A stretch of DNA of 64,000 nucleotides from Jatrophihabitans endophyticus (GTDB lineage Bacteria; Actinomycetota; Actinomycetes; Mycobacteriales; Jatrophihabitantaceae). Made by a program: the position numbers and the translations under genes. Position 1 is the first letter of the stretch; each line of letters starts with the position of its first letter. Below the pieces are notes generated by a model. That model saw only the letters and a list, made by a program, of their open reading frames with translations, was not told the origin of the DNA and searched no databases. The DNA lies in NCBI RefSeq assembly GCF_900129455.1, contig NZ_FQVU01000007.1, positions 1 to 64,000 of the forward strand, written 5' to 3'. Positions 16,177-23,877 of this stretch are shown here, piece by piece.

Positions 16177-17580
16177 TCAGACGCGCCAGACGATGCCGAT
16201 CCGGTCGGTGTCGAAGCCGCGTTGGCCGCGTCGCAGGACCGGGCTTATCGTCAGTTGCTCGAACACGGCAGTGATGACTGCTCGCCGCTGGTCGAGGGTC
16301 ATGGTGTCCCAGTCGCGGCGCAGTCTGATGCCTTGGCCGAGATAGCGGGACAGGTCGCGGTGGCCGTTGTCGGCGGCGAGCCGGTCGCGGTTGGCGGTGA
16401 TCCGTGCGGTGAGCTTCTTGGTCGCGGTGGTGAGCTGGGTTCTTGTGACCTCGCCGTCGGCGAAGGCTTCGGCCAGCTCGTCGAGGCGTTGCTCATCGGC
16501 GGCGAGCTGGTCGGTGAGGGTCGCGGTCTGAGTGGTGCCCTGTTCCAAGCTGCGGAGGCTCGCGGCGAGGTCGGGGCCGTCGAGCGCGGTCAGGGCCAGG
16601 TCGCGGGCGTAGTCCTCCATCGGTTCGGCTTTGATCGACACTCGTCCGCAGTTGTGGCCGATCTTGCGGCACTCGTAGGACGGGGTGTGTTCCTTCGGTC
16701 GCCCGGACATCGAACCGCCGCACGTCCCGCAGCGCAGCAATCCCCCGGAGAGCAGATAGCGACTCGGGGTCCGCAACGTGCGTCGTGCCGGGTCGTCGAG
16801 CAGGTGCCGGATGCGGGCGGTCTGCTCCCGGCTCAGGATCGGAGGCCACTCACCGAGGGCGACGATCTGTCCTTGGTACTCGCGCTGTGCGCTGAGCCGG
16901 GCACTGCGCAAGATCTGTCGCAGGCTTGCTGAGTACCAGGGCCCTCGTCCGGTGGCGGTGGGGACGTTGCGGTCGTTGAGTTCGCGGGTCAGGGCGGTCA
17001 GGCTCTCCCCAGCCAAGAGCCGGTCGGCGAACTCGCGGATGATTGCGGCCTCGTCCTCGCGAATGGTCATGTGGTCGCGTTCGTAGCCGTACTTGCGGTA
17101 GCCGCGGGTGTCGGGTCGGCCCTTCTCGGCGCGCTGTTTGTTCCCGGCCTTCATTCGCTCACTCATCCGCTCGCTCTCGCCGCGCGCGACTGCGCCGACG
17201 ATGCGGGCTGTCATCCGGCCTGAGGCATCCGACAAGTTCAGCGATCCCGCACGAACAGTCTGCACGGCGACGCGGTTGGCATCGCACAGGCTGATCAGGT
17301 CCTCGAGCTCGCGGGTTTGCCGGGTGAGCCGGTCGGTGTGATAACTCAGGATGCCGTCGCGCAGGCCCGTCTTGACGTCGTCGAACATGCGCCGGTACTC
17401 CGGACGCAGCTTGCCGCTGAAGGCCGACAGATCGTTGTCGATGTACTCGTCAACGACGGTCCAGCCAAGCTCTCGGGCCAGTCGTCGGCAATCATCGAGC
17501 TGTCGCTCTACGCCAAGCGCTTCGCCGGTGACGTCCTTCGAGATGCGCGCGTAGATCGCAGCGGCGCGGGGCATGTACAT
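16177..17580 (-). CDS. Large serine recombinase (integrase) of the element
   Basis: 467-residue serine integrase that would catalyse insertion and excision of the element. N-terminal resolvase domain with nucleophile Ser14 in IYARISKD and arginines in SYHTDRLTRQ and ARGESERMSER; recombinase domain about residues 165-260 (KYGYERD, ALTRELNDRNVPTATG); zinc ribbon with RCGTCGGSMSGRP and the downstream ECRKIGHNCG; then a coiled-coil region about 330-410. Its ATG lies 28 bp from the predicted crossover, the usual place. In the integrated state it is read in the same direction as, and 9 bp downstream of, the truncated HNH gene. Confidence 0.95.
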   Translation of the reverse strand: MYMPRAAAIYARISKDVTGEALGVERQLDDCRRLARELGWTVVDEYIDNDLSAFSGKLRPEYRRMFDDVKTGLRDGILSYHTDRLTRQTRELEDLISLCDANRVAVQTVRAGSLNLSDASGRMTARIVGAVARGESERMSERMKAGNKQRAEKGRPDTRGYRKYGYERDHMTIREDEAAIIREFADRLLAGESLTALTRELNDRNVPTATGRGPWYSASLRQILRSARLSAQREYQGQIVALGEWPPILSREQTARIRHLLDDPARRTLRTPSRYLLSGGLLRCGTCGGSMSGRPKEHTPSYECRKIGHNCGRVSIKAEPMEDYARDLALTALDGPDLAASLRSLEQGTTQTATLTDQLAADEQRLDELAEAFADGEVTRTQLTTATKKLTARITANRDRLAADNGHRDLSRYLGQGIRLRRDWDTMTLDQRRAVITAVFEQLTISPVLRRGQRGFDTDRIGIVWRV

Positions 17581-17587
17581 GATGGCA

Positions 17588-17630
17588 CTTTATCGAATCA
17601 ACTGATGTTTCAGGTGGTGGTGGCGGGAAC
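17588..17630. other. Right attachment-site junction of the element
   Basis: Element sequence ends at about 17607 and the HNH gene continues. TGTTTCA (17606-17612) matches TGCTTCA at the left junction (12923-12929) in 6 of 7 positions. The element supplies the codons for QLIR and the TAA that now end the HNH gene. CGAAT at 17594-17598 is the partner of ATTCG at the left end. Confidence 0.6.
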
Positions 17631-18741
17631 AAAGGCATTCCAGGTTGTCGGCGGTGGTCGTGCCGCCGTCCTCCCACGGAATCTGATGGTCGAGCTCGGT
17701 CCGTCGCGCCGGACGAGGGCACCGCGGGAAGCGGCAGGTGCGGTCGCGGGCCATGACGAACTCGGCGAGTGGAGCGGCGGGACGGTAGCGGCGGGAGCAG
17801 TCGACCAGCTGGCCGACCGGGTCGGTGAGCAGCCGCTGCCACGTGCCGGACGGGTCGGCGGCGATCGCCCGGGCGATCGAGGCGGGGAGCGGTCCGAAGC
17901 CGTCGAGCTCGGCCGGCTCGTCGTCCATTCCGAGCAGCGTGGTGGCCGCGACCGTGACCTGGACGGCCGGGCGACGCCCCTGCCATGCCGGCAGCGACGG
18001 GTCGGTGAGCTGCTGCGCGGCCAGCCCGACGAGCGCGTCGGCGCGGCGTTGGCCGGCGGTCCGTTCGTCACCGGCCACCCGCCGGCCGGCGACCCCGTTC
18101 AGCGCCGCGAGCAGTGACGCCGCGCCGTCGGCGGGCAGCAGCGCCCACAGCTCGGCCATCCCGTCGTTCGTCGGGGTGACGCAGACGCGGCGGTCGATCA
18201 TTGCCCGCTCGTGCCGCTCCTCGACGCCGGCGGCGTCGCACGACGCGACCGCGCGCCGCACCGACCGGCGGAACGCGGCGGGCGTCTGCTCGGCCGCACC
18301 CGACAGCACGCGTTGCTCGACCCGCGTGGCTATGCCGGCGTCGAGCAGCGAGACGGCGTCGACCAGCGCCTGCGCATGACGGCCTGTGATCGCGCCCGAC
18401 TCCAACATGGCGAGCGTGGCGGGCAGCCGGTCGACCAGCTCGGTGCCCACGTGAGCGCGCTCGGCGACGACCCCGGCCGACAGCCGTAGCGCGCAGCCGA
18501 TCTCGTCGAGCGCGAAACCCTTCTCACCGTCGGCAGCGACCGTGGCCGCGAACAGCCGGGCCTCCTGCGCGTCGATCCACGACCGCAGCCGCTGCAGCGC
18601 CACCAGCGCGTCTACCCGGCCGACCTCGGAGAGCTCGGGCACGTCGAACCCGCCGAACGGGGTCAGGAACCCGTCGAAGGGCGTGGCCTCGGCGGCCCAG
18701 GCGGCGAGGTCGTCCGCCGTCGCGACCACCGTTTCGATCAT
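17590..18741 (-). CDS. DUF222/HNH endonuclease (REP13E12 family), 3' end replaced by element
   Basis: 383 residues: DUF222 helical domain (about 1-300) and a C-terminal HNH nuclease domain with CRFPRCP, ELDHQIPWEDGG, ADNLECLC and HHHLKH. The protein then ends abruptly with QLIR supplied by the inserted element. The family normally continues about 30 residues in a Trp-rich tail, which lies at 12832-12924. The metal-binding HNH residues (DH, N, HH) are all retained, so the shortened protein might still be active. These genes are multicopy in actinobacteria; in M. tuberculosis the related REP13E12 repeats are targets of the phiRv1 serine integrase. Confidence 0.9.
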   Translation of the reverse strand: MIETVVATADDLAAWAAEATPFDGFLTPFGGFDVPELSEVGRVDALVALQRLRSWIDAQEARLFAATVAADGEKGFALDEIGCALRLSAGVVAERAHVGTELVDRLPATLAMLESGAITGRHAQALVDAVSLLDAGIATRVEQRVLSGAAEQTPAAFRRSVRRAVASCDAAGVEERHERAMIDRRVCVTPTNDGMAELWALLPADGAASLLAALNGVAGRRVAGDERTAGQRRADALVGLAAQQLTDPSLPAWQGRRPAVQVTVAATTLLGMDDEPAELDGFGPLPASIARAIAADPSGTWQRLLTDPVGQLVDCSRRYRPAAPLAEFVMARDRTCRFPRCPRPARRTELDHQIPWEDGGTTTADNLECLCSRHHHLKHQLIR

Positions 18742-18966
18742 GTGTTCGAGGCTAGCGAGGGGGTACGACAGTTCCGTCCTCAGCCGCAAGGGGTGCCACG
18801 AACGGCGCACGAATCTGTGGACGCGCCTGCTGGGCAGCGACGCCGCGCTGATCGGCGATCCACGCGACGAGGTCGGCCCGTCGTCGCGACGGTCGTGCGC
18901 CACGAAGGTTGACAGTGCCGGCGCGGTGCTGACAGGAGTCCCGTCGTGGCCGCCGGTGGCCGTGGC

Positions 18967-19305
18967 CTACACGTCCAGCAGAAGAGACAAGGTCTCGCGG
19001 ACCTCGCCGAGGATCACCGGCCCGACGTTCCCGGTCTGCTCGTGGATCCGCGCGGTCGCCACCGAGCGCACGTGCTGGCACTGCGCAGCCGAGCGCGCGC
19101 CGAGGCCGTTGCCGTCGTCGGGGTCGATGACCACCTCGGCCCCACTCGCCCTGATCGTTCGCGTGAGCGGGACGACCTGCACCACCGTGGGACCGCCACG
19201 CAGGACGCGTGCCGCGGTGACGACGACGGCCGGTCGGCGAAGCGCCGCCTCGTTGCCGGCAGGGATTCCCAGATCCAGTTCGACCACGTCACCCGGCGTC
19301 AGCAT
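18967..19305 (-). CDS. mazF: MazF/PemK-family toxin
   Basis: 112-residue endoribonuclease-type toxin of the MazF fold: MLTPGDVVELDLG start, RPAVVVTAARV, VQVVPLTRT, and the C-terminal SAAQCQHVRSVATARI. MazF toxins cleave RNA at short motifs when not bound by antitoxin. An alternative ATG at 19326 adds seven residues; 19305 was chosen because it matches the usual N terminus. It overlaps the antitoxin gene by 17 bp. Confidence 0.85.
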   Translation of the reverse strand: MLTPGDVVELDLGIPAGNEAALRRPAVVVTAARVLRGGPTVVQVVPLTRTIRASGAEVVIDPDDGNGLGARSAAQCQHVRSVATARIHEQTGNVGPVILGEVRETLSLLLDV

Positions 19306-19486
19306 CCAGCCAGGCCCTCTCGTCATCCGTCAGCTCCGTCGCGAGATCGCGGCCCATGGTGTCTTGTCGGAGAGCGCGGACCGCCCGGCTGACGGTCTGG
19401 TCGACGGTCTCGTGCCGCTCCGCGGCAAGGCGGGTGAGGCGGGCATGGGTCGCCCGGCTCACCCTGATCGTCGTCGTGTCCGGCAT
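19289..19486 (-). CDS. Ribbon-helix-helix antitoxin of the MazF pair
   Basis: 65-residue protein with a ribbon-helix-helix N terminus (TTTIRVSRATHARLTRLAAE) for DNA binding and an acidic C terminus (ELTDDERAWLDAD) that would occupy the toxin. Such antitoxins repress their own promoter; a palindrome lies 20 bp upstream. ATG 19486 has AGGG upstream; in-frame GTGs add up to three residues. Confidence 0.85.
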   Translation of the reverse strand: MPDTTTIRVSRATHARLTRLAAERHETVDQTVSRAVRALRQDTMGRDLATELTDDERAWLDADAG

Positions 19487-19506
19487 GACCACCACCCTAG
19501 ATCGTT

Positions 19507-19524
19507 GTAGACGATTTCATCTAC
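19507..19524. promoter_or_regulatory. Palindromic operator of the toxin-antitoxin pair
   Basis: GTAGACGATTTCATCTAC is an imperfect 18-bp dyad (14 of 18 positions symmetric, perfect outer GTAGA/TCTAC arms). It lies 20 bp upstream of the antitoxin start, with a TAGGGT -10-like hexamer between it and the gene. This is where an RHH antitoxin dimer pair would be expected to bind. Confidence 0.6.
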
Positions 19525-19611
19525 GGCATCGGCCGCGGTGTCAGCCGCGCCGAGACGCCGAGGCTGTGCCACCATCTGGTCCGCACCATCGCGGTCCTGG
19601 GAGGGGATGTC

Positions 19612-19995
19612 GTGGCCGGCCTGCTGACCCGATTCACCGACTTCGCCGCGAGCCCGCCGGTGTGGTCCCGCCTCCTCATCCTGCCGATCGGCGTGCTCGT
19701 CGTGGTCGAGCTGGGGTCGAAACGCGGCTGGCCGATGGGGGTCGTGGCCGCGATCGTGTACGGGATCATCGCCCTCGCGATGTGGTTCGACGCGAACGGG
19801 GCCTTCGGCGAGTGGTCCCGCCGGCATCCCGTCGCCGAAGGGCTGTTCCTCGGCCCGCTCGCCTTCTTGCTGCTCGCGTACGTCACCTCCTGGTCGCTCT
19901 GGACATGCCTGCTGGGCGGCGCGGCGGCAGCGTTGATCGGTGCCGGGTTCGGAGTCCGCCGCGCGCGATCCGACGGGAAACCGATCGACGCTTGA
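19612..19995 (+). CDS. Small integral membrane protein, unknown
   Basis: 127 residues with about four hydrophobic segments (near 18-36, 42-58, 77-93, 98-114) and a basic cytoplasmic end (RRARSDGKPIDA). No catalytic or transport motif. GTG 19612 is the likely start. It lies between the TA locus and the oxidoreductase, with no clear operon partner. Confidence 0.6.
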   Translation: MAGLLTRFTDFAASPPVWSRLLILPIGVLVVVELGSKRGWPMGVVAAIVYGIIALAMWFDANGAFGEWSRRHPVAEGLFLGPLAFLLLAYVTSWSLWTCLLGGAAAALIGAGFGVRRARSDGKPIDA

Positions 19996-20028
19996 CCTCA
20001 ACCGCGCTCGAACCCCTAGACAGGTGTC

Positions 20029-20967
20029 ATGCGCGTGATCGAGGTGTCCGAGTTCGGCGGTCCCGACGTCCTGACGGTGCGGGAACGACCCGACCCGGAA
20101 CCGGCGGCGGGCCAGGTACGCATCGACGTGGAGCTCGTCGAGATCATCCATCTCGACACGCAGTTGCGCTCCGGGTGGGGCCAGGCCTACTTCCCGATGC
20201 GACCACCGTGGGTGCCCGGCACGGGCGTCGCCGGCACGATCGCCGCGGTCGGTGACGGTGTGCCGACGGATCGCGTCGGCGAGCCCGTGATCGCCCGCAC
20301 CGGCAACGCCGGGGGATACGCCGAACGGGTGGCGGTCCCGCTGCACGACGTCTACGCGATGCCGAACGGTCTCGACCCGGCGGTCGCGACCGCGGCCCTG
20401 CACGACGGCGTCCTCGCGTTGTCGCAGCTCGCGCCCGTGCCGCTCGGCCGGAACACCCGCGTGCTGGTCACCGGCGCGGCCGGCGCGGTGGGGTACTGGT
20501 TCGTCCCGCTGGCGAAGCGGGCGGGCGCGACGGTGCTCGGTGCCGCGGGCGGCCCGCACAAGACCGCGGCCGTGGGCGAGCTGGGCGCCGATCAGGTCCT
20601 CGACTACGCCGCGGACGGTTGGACGCGCGACATCGCGCCCGTGGACGTCGTCCTCGACGGCGTGGGCGGTGACATCGGCCGGGCCGCGGCCGCACTGCTG
20701 CGCCCCGGCGGCCACCTCGGTGCCTATGGTGCGGCGAGCGGGAGCTTCGGTGGCGCGCCCGACCGTGACGACGTCGTGGTCCACGGCATCGACCGCGACG
20801 TGGTCGAGGCCGACCGCAGGGAGCTGACCGAGGCCGCGCTGCACCTGCTCGGGACGGGGGTCGTCCGCCCCCGGATCGGGCAACGCGTGCCCTTCGCCGA
20901 GGCCGCCCGTGCCCACGAGGCCATCGAGAGGCGCGCGATCGTCGGCAAGTCCGTCCTGGTGGTGTGA
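20029..20967 (+). CDS. Zinc-independent quinone oxidoreductase-like MDR dehydrogenase
   Basis: 312-residue medium-chain dehydrogenase/reductase of the NADPH:quinone oxidoreductase type. GroES-like N-terminal domain (about 1-115, VPGTGVAGTIAAVG), then a Rossmann domain with VTGAAGAVGYWFVPLAKRAG as cofactor loop and VLDGVGGDIG. The zinc-binding cysteines of alcohol dehydrogenases are absent. Substrate unknown. Followed by a hemerythrin-like gene on the same strand. Confidence 0.88.
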   Translation: MRVIEVSEFGGPDVLTVRERPDPEPAAGQVRIDVELVEIIHLDTQLRSGWGQAYFPMRPPWVPGTGVAGTIAAVGDGVPTDRVGEPVIARTGNAGGYAERVAVPLHDVYAMPNGLDPAVATAALHDGVLALSQLAPVPLGRNTRVLVTGAAGAVGYWFVPLAKRAGATVLGAAGGPHKTAAVGELGADQVLDYAADGWTRDIAPVDVVLDGVGGDIGRAAAALLRPGGHLGAYGAASGSFGGAPDRDDVVVHGIDRDVVEADRRELTEAALHLLGTGVVRPRIGQRVPFAEAARAHEAIERRAIVGKSVLVV

Positions 20968-21062
20968 GATCACACCGGCGACCCGTGCGCGTCGTGCCAC
21001 CCGGGTGGACGGCGCAAGATCGGGAGCGACAGCATGAACGTCCCCTCACCGGAGGTGATCGC

Positions 21063-21524
21063 ATGGAACCCGTCACGAACGCCGACACCGAGCTCGCCGC
21101 CGTCCGGGCGCGCCGCGCCGAACTGCGCGGAACCCTCGACTACGTGGAGATCACCCTGGCCGCCCCCGCGTACGGGCGCGCGGTCGTGTGGGGCGAGACC
21201 GTCCACGACGCCCTCGTCACGCTGGCCGGTGACTTCGCCGCCCACGTCGAGGTCACCGAGGGCCCGGGCGGCCTGCACCAGACGATCCTCACCGGCGACG
21301 TCCGGCTGACCCACGGCGTCGACCAGCTCACCGCCGAGCACCAGCAGCTCGCCGCCGAGATCGCCTCGCTGGTCGTCGACAGCGACGGCCCGGTCGGCAA
21401 GGAGCACGTCACCGAGCTGCGCGACCGCGCCACGGCCCTGCTCGCGCACCTGATCCGGCACCGGCAGCGCGGCGCCGACCTCGTCTATGAGGCGTACGAG
21501 ACCGACATCGGCGGCGCCGGCTGA
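21063..21524 (+). CDS. Hemerythrin-like (HHE) protein
   Basis: 153-residue helical protein with spaced His and acidic residues (FAAHVEVTEGPGGLH, RLTHGVDQLTAEHQQL, HLIRHRQRGADLVYEAY) and the ending AYETDIGG that is typical of actinobacterial hemerythrin-like proteins. These bind a di-iron site and sense or handle oxygen or NO. The start follows a strong ribosome site (GGAGGTGATC). The assignment rests on residue pattern only. Confidence 0.65.
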   Translation: MEPVTNADTELAAVRARRAELRGTLDYVEITLAAPAYGRAVVWGETVHDALVTLAGDFAAHVEVTEGPGGLHQTILTGDVRLTHGVDQLTAEHQQLAAEIASLVVDSDGPVGKEHVTELRDRATALLAHLIRHRQRGADLVYEAYETDIGGAG

Positions 21525-21552
21525 CGTCGTCCCGGCCGGCCGGCGTGCGGGC

Positions 21553-22044
21553 CTACTCGGCGAGCTCCTCGTCGAGGTCGACGGTGCGGGCGTGCACGCG
21601 GTCCGGGTGCAGGAAGACGAACCGCTTGTAGGCCCAGAAGCGGAAGATCGTGCCCAGCCCGATCGTGACGACGTTGACGACGAGCACCGTGGCGCTCTCG
21701 TGGTCGAAGTCCAGCGGGTACACGAACAGCGCGATGACGAGCAGCGAGAACGCCAGCGTGATCAGGTTGATGCCGAAGAAGTAGGCCGCCTCGCGGCCGA
21801 GCCCGGTCCGCGCGCGGTGCGAGAACGACAGGTGCCGGTTGCCGAAGTAGGCGAACGTCGTCGACACGGCCGTCGAGATCACCTTGGCCTTGAGCGCGCC
21901 CAAGGACGCGCACAGCGTGAACAAGCCGATGTCGAGGACGAACGCGACCGCGCCGATGACGCCGAACGCGGACAGTTCCTTGATCAGGATGCGCGCGGAC
22001 CCGCGAAGGCGATCGCGGAGGGAGGACGGGCGCAGGGTGGTCAT
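21553..22044 (-). CDS. GtrA-family membrane protein
   Basis: 163 residues with four membrane helices and the family signatures FGVIGAVAFVLDIGLFTL, YFGNRHLSF and FRFWAYKRFVF. GtrA-like proteins are thought to flip lipid-linked sugars for cell-wall polysaccharide or teichoic acid glycosylation. Divergent from purK. Confidence 0.9.
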   Translation of the reverse strand: MTTLRPSSLRDRLRGSARILIKELSAFGVIGAVAFVLDIGLFTLCASLGALKAKVISTAVSTTFAYFGNRHLSFSHRARTGLGREAAYFFGINLITLAFSLLVIALFVYPLDFDHESATVLVVNVVTIGLGTIFRFWAYKRFVFLHPDRVHARTVDLDEELAE

Positions 22045-22097
22045 CGGTTCCGCACCCTAGCCGCCCGACGACGCGAACGTGGTGGCTCGCCCAGCAG

Positions 22098-22132
22098 TTG
22101 CCCAGGCTGGGCGCTCGTTAGGCTGCTGACCG
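22098..22132 (+). promoter_or_regulatory. Probable leaderless promoter of purK
   Basis: TAGGCT (22119-22124) is a good actinobacterial -10 hexamer placed 7 bp before the purK GTG, so transcription would start at the start codon itself. A weak -35 candidate TTGCCC is at 22098-22103, with a rather short 15-bp spacer. There is no ribosome binding site upstream of the GTG, which agrees with a leaderless mRNA. Confidence 0.5.
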
Positions 22133-23292
22133 TGGACGAGCGCACCGGACTGCCCGTCGTCGGCATGGTCGGCGCGGGGCAACTGGCCCGCATGACGCAC
22201 CAGGCCGCGATCCCGCTGGGCCAGTCGGTCCGCCTGCTGGCCGACAGCGCGGACGACGGCGCAGCGCTCGTGGCGCGGGACGTCACCGTCGGCGACTACC
22301 GCGAGCTGGCCGACCTGCGCTCGTTCGCACACGGGTGCGACGCGGTCACCTTCGACCACGAGCACGTCCCCAACGCGCACATCGAGGCCCTCGAGGCCGA
22401 CGGCGTCAACGTGCAGCCGGGGTCCGCGGCGCTGCGCTTCGCGCAGGACAAGCTCGCCATGCGCGAGCGGCTCACCGCGCTCGGCGTGCCGTGCCCGGTC
22501 TGGGCGCCGATCACCACCGCCGAGAGCCTGCAGCGCTTCGGCGACGACGCCGGCTGGCCGATCGTGCTCAAGGCCGCGACCGGGGGGTACGACGGCAAGG
22601 GCGTCTGGGTCGTCGACTCGGTCGACGACGCCGCGGCGGTCCTGGCGTCGGGGACCCGGCTGCTGGCCGAGGAGAAGGTGGAGATCGTGCGCGAGCTCGC
22701 CGCGGACGTCGCCCGCTCGCCGTTCGGGCAGGGCGCCGCCTGGCCCGTCGTCGAGACGGTGCAGCGCGACGGCATCTGCGTCGAGGTCATCGCCCCCGCC
22801 CCCGAGCTCGACGACGACACCGGCGAGGCCGCGCAGGCCCTCGCGCTGCGCATCGCGCACGAGCTGGGGGTCACCGGCGTACTGGCCGTCGAGCTCTTCC
22901 TCACCGCGCGCGGTCTCGTCGTCAACGAGCTCGCGATGCGACCGCACAACTCCGCGCACTGGACGATCGAGGGCGCGCGGACGTCACAGTTCGAGCAGCA
23001 CCTGCGCGCCGTGCTCGACTACCCGCTCGGCACGCCCGACCCGACCGCCCGCTGGACGGTGATGGTCAACCTGCTCGGCGGCCCCGAGGACGTCGAGCCC
23101 AAGGGCATCGACGAGCGCGTCCATCACTTCATGGCGCACTGGCCCGACGTCAAGCTGCACCTGTACGGCAAGCAGTTCCGTCCCGGCCGCAAGGTCGGGC
23201 ACGTGACCGTCTGCGGTGACGACCTGACCGCGCTCCGCGAGCGGGCCGCGGCGGCGGCCGACTACCTGATGCACGGGGGACCGCATGACTGA
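22132..23292 (+). CDS. purK: N5-carboxyaminoimidazole ribonucleotide synthase PurK
   Basis: 386-residue ATP-grasp enzyme that carboxylates AIR with bicarbonate and ATP in purine synthesis. Visible: [11 protein letters not shown] at the N terminus, ATP-grasp region [28 protein letters not shown], and the substrate end [19 protein letters not shown] 22132 gives the family length. Overlaps purE by 8 bp. Confidence 0.96.
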   Translation: MDERTGLPVVGMVGAGQLARMTHQAAIPLGQSVRLLADSADDGAALVARDVTVGDYRELADLRSFAHGCDAVTFDHEHVPNAHIEALEADGVNVQPGSAALRFAQDKLAMRERLTALGVPCPVWAPITTAESLQRFGDDAGWPIVLKAATGGYDGKGVWVVDSVDDAAAVLASGTRLLAEEKVEIVRELAADVARSPFGQGAAWPVVETVQRDGICVEVIAPAPELDDDTGEAAQALALRIAHELGVTGVLAVELFLTARGLVVNELAMRPHNSAHWTIEGARTSQFEQHLRAVLDYPLGTPDPTARWTVMVNLLGGPEDVEPKGIDERVHHFMAHWPDVKLHLYGKQFRPGRKVGHVTVCGDDLTALRERAAAAADYLMHGGPHD

Positions 23293-23794
23293 CGTCGGCG
23301 TGATCATGGGTTCGGACTCGGACTTCGCGGTGATGGGGGCCGCCGCCGAGGCGCTGGCCGAGTTCGACGTCGCGCACGAGGTGCGGGTCGTCTCGGCCCA
23401 CCGCACCCCCCTGGGCATGACCGACTACGCGCAGCAGGCCGCCGGCCGCGGTCTCAAGGTGATCATCGCCGGCGCCGGGGGAGCGGCCCACCTGCCCGGC
23501 ATGGTCGCCTCGCTGACCACGCTGCCGGTCATCGGCGTCCCGGTGCCGCTGAAGTACCTCGACGGCATGGACTCGCTGCTCTCGATCGTGCAGATGCCCG
23601 CCGGCGTGCCCGTCGCGACGGTGTCCATCGGCGGGGCCCGGAACGCCGGACTGCTCGCCGTCCGCATCCTGGCCGCGCACGACCCGCGCCTCGCGCAGCG
23701 GATGACCGAGTTCCAGCACGATCTCGCGGCCGGCGCTGAGGCCAAGAACGAGGCGTTGCAACAGCGGCTGCCGACGGCCCCCGCATCAGGGTGA
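23285..23794 (+). CDS. purE: N5-CAIR mutase PurE
   Basis: 169-residue class I PurE that converts N5-CAIR to CAIR, the step after PurK. Signatures: [21 protein letters not shown] and [16 protein letters not shown], then [30 protein letters not shown] split over the active-site loop. The start ATG lies inside the purK 3' end, so the two are translationally coupled. Confidence 0.97.
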   Translation: MTDVGVIMGSDSDFAVMGAAAEALAEFDVAHEVRVVSAHRTPLGMTDYAQQAAGRGLKVIIAGAGGAAHLPGMVASLTTLPVIGVPVPLKYLDGMDSLLSIVQMPAGVPVATVSIGGARNAGLLAVRILAAHDPRLAQRMTEFQHDLAAGAEAKNEALQQRLPTAPASG

Positions 23795-23877
23795 CGCTCG
23801 GGGTCCTCCCCGACGTCAGGACACAGTTACCGTCCGTACAGTGACCTGATGGGTGACCGGCAGCGAGCGGACGCAGC

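Larger units (their letters stand above)
12925..17607. mobile_element. Compact integrated element with serine integrase and rolling-circle Rep, inserted in a DUF222/HNH gene
   Basis: About 4.7 kb. Evidence: the host HNH gene is split precisely at its ends, a large serine integrase starts 28 bp inside the right end, and a rolling-circle HUH replication initiator and a string of overlapping small genes lie within. Base and codon use is visibly more AT-rich than the flanks, most of all in 13119-14312. No transfer (FtsK/Tra), phage structural or resistance gene is present. The noncoding stretches are about 12925-13118, 14313-14542 and 15998-16176; 14313-14542 might hold the replication origin but only a short inverted repeat (TCGAT...ATCGA) is seen. 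Likely plasmid-like in excised form; analogous in target choice to M. tuberculosis phiRv1. Confidence 0.85.

Noticed and set aside
16177-17580. Serine recombinase as an IS607-type or Tn3-type transposon enzyme
   Set aside because: Length, zinc ribbon and coiled coil mark a large serine integrase, and no transposase or TnpB lies next to it.
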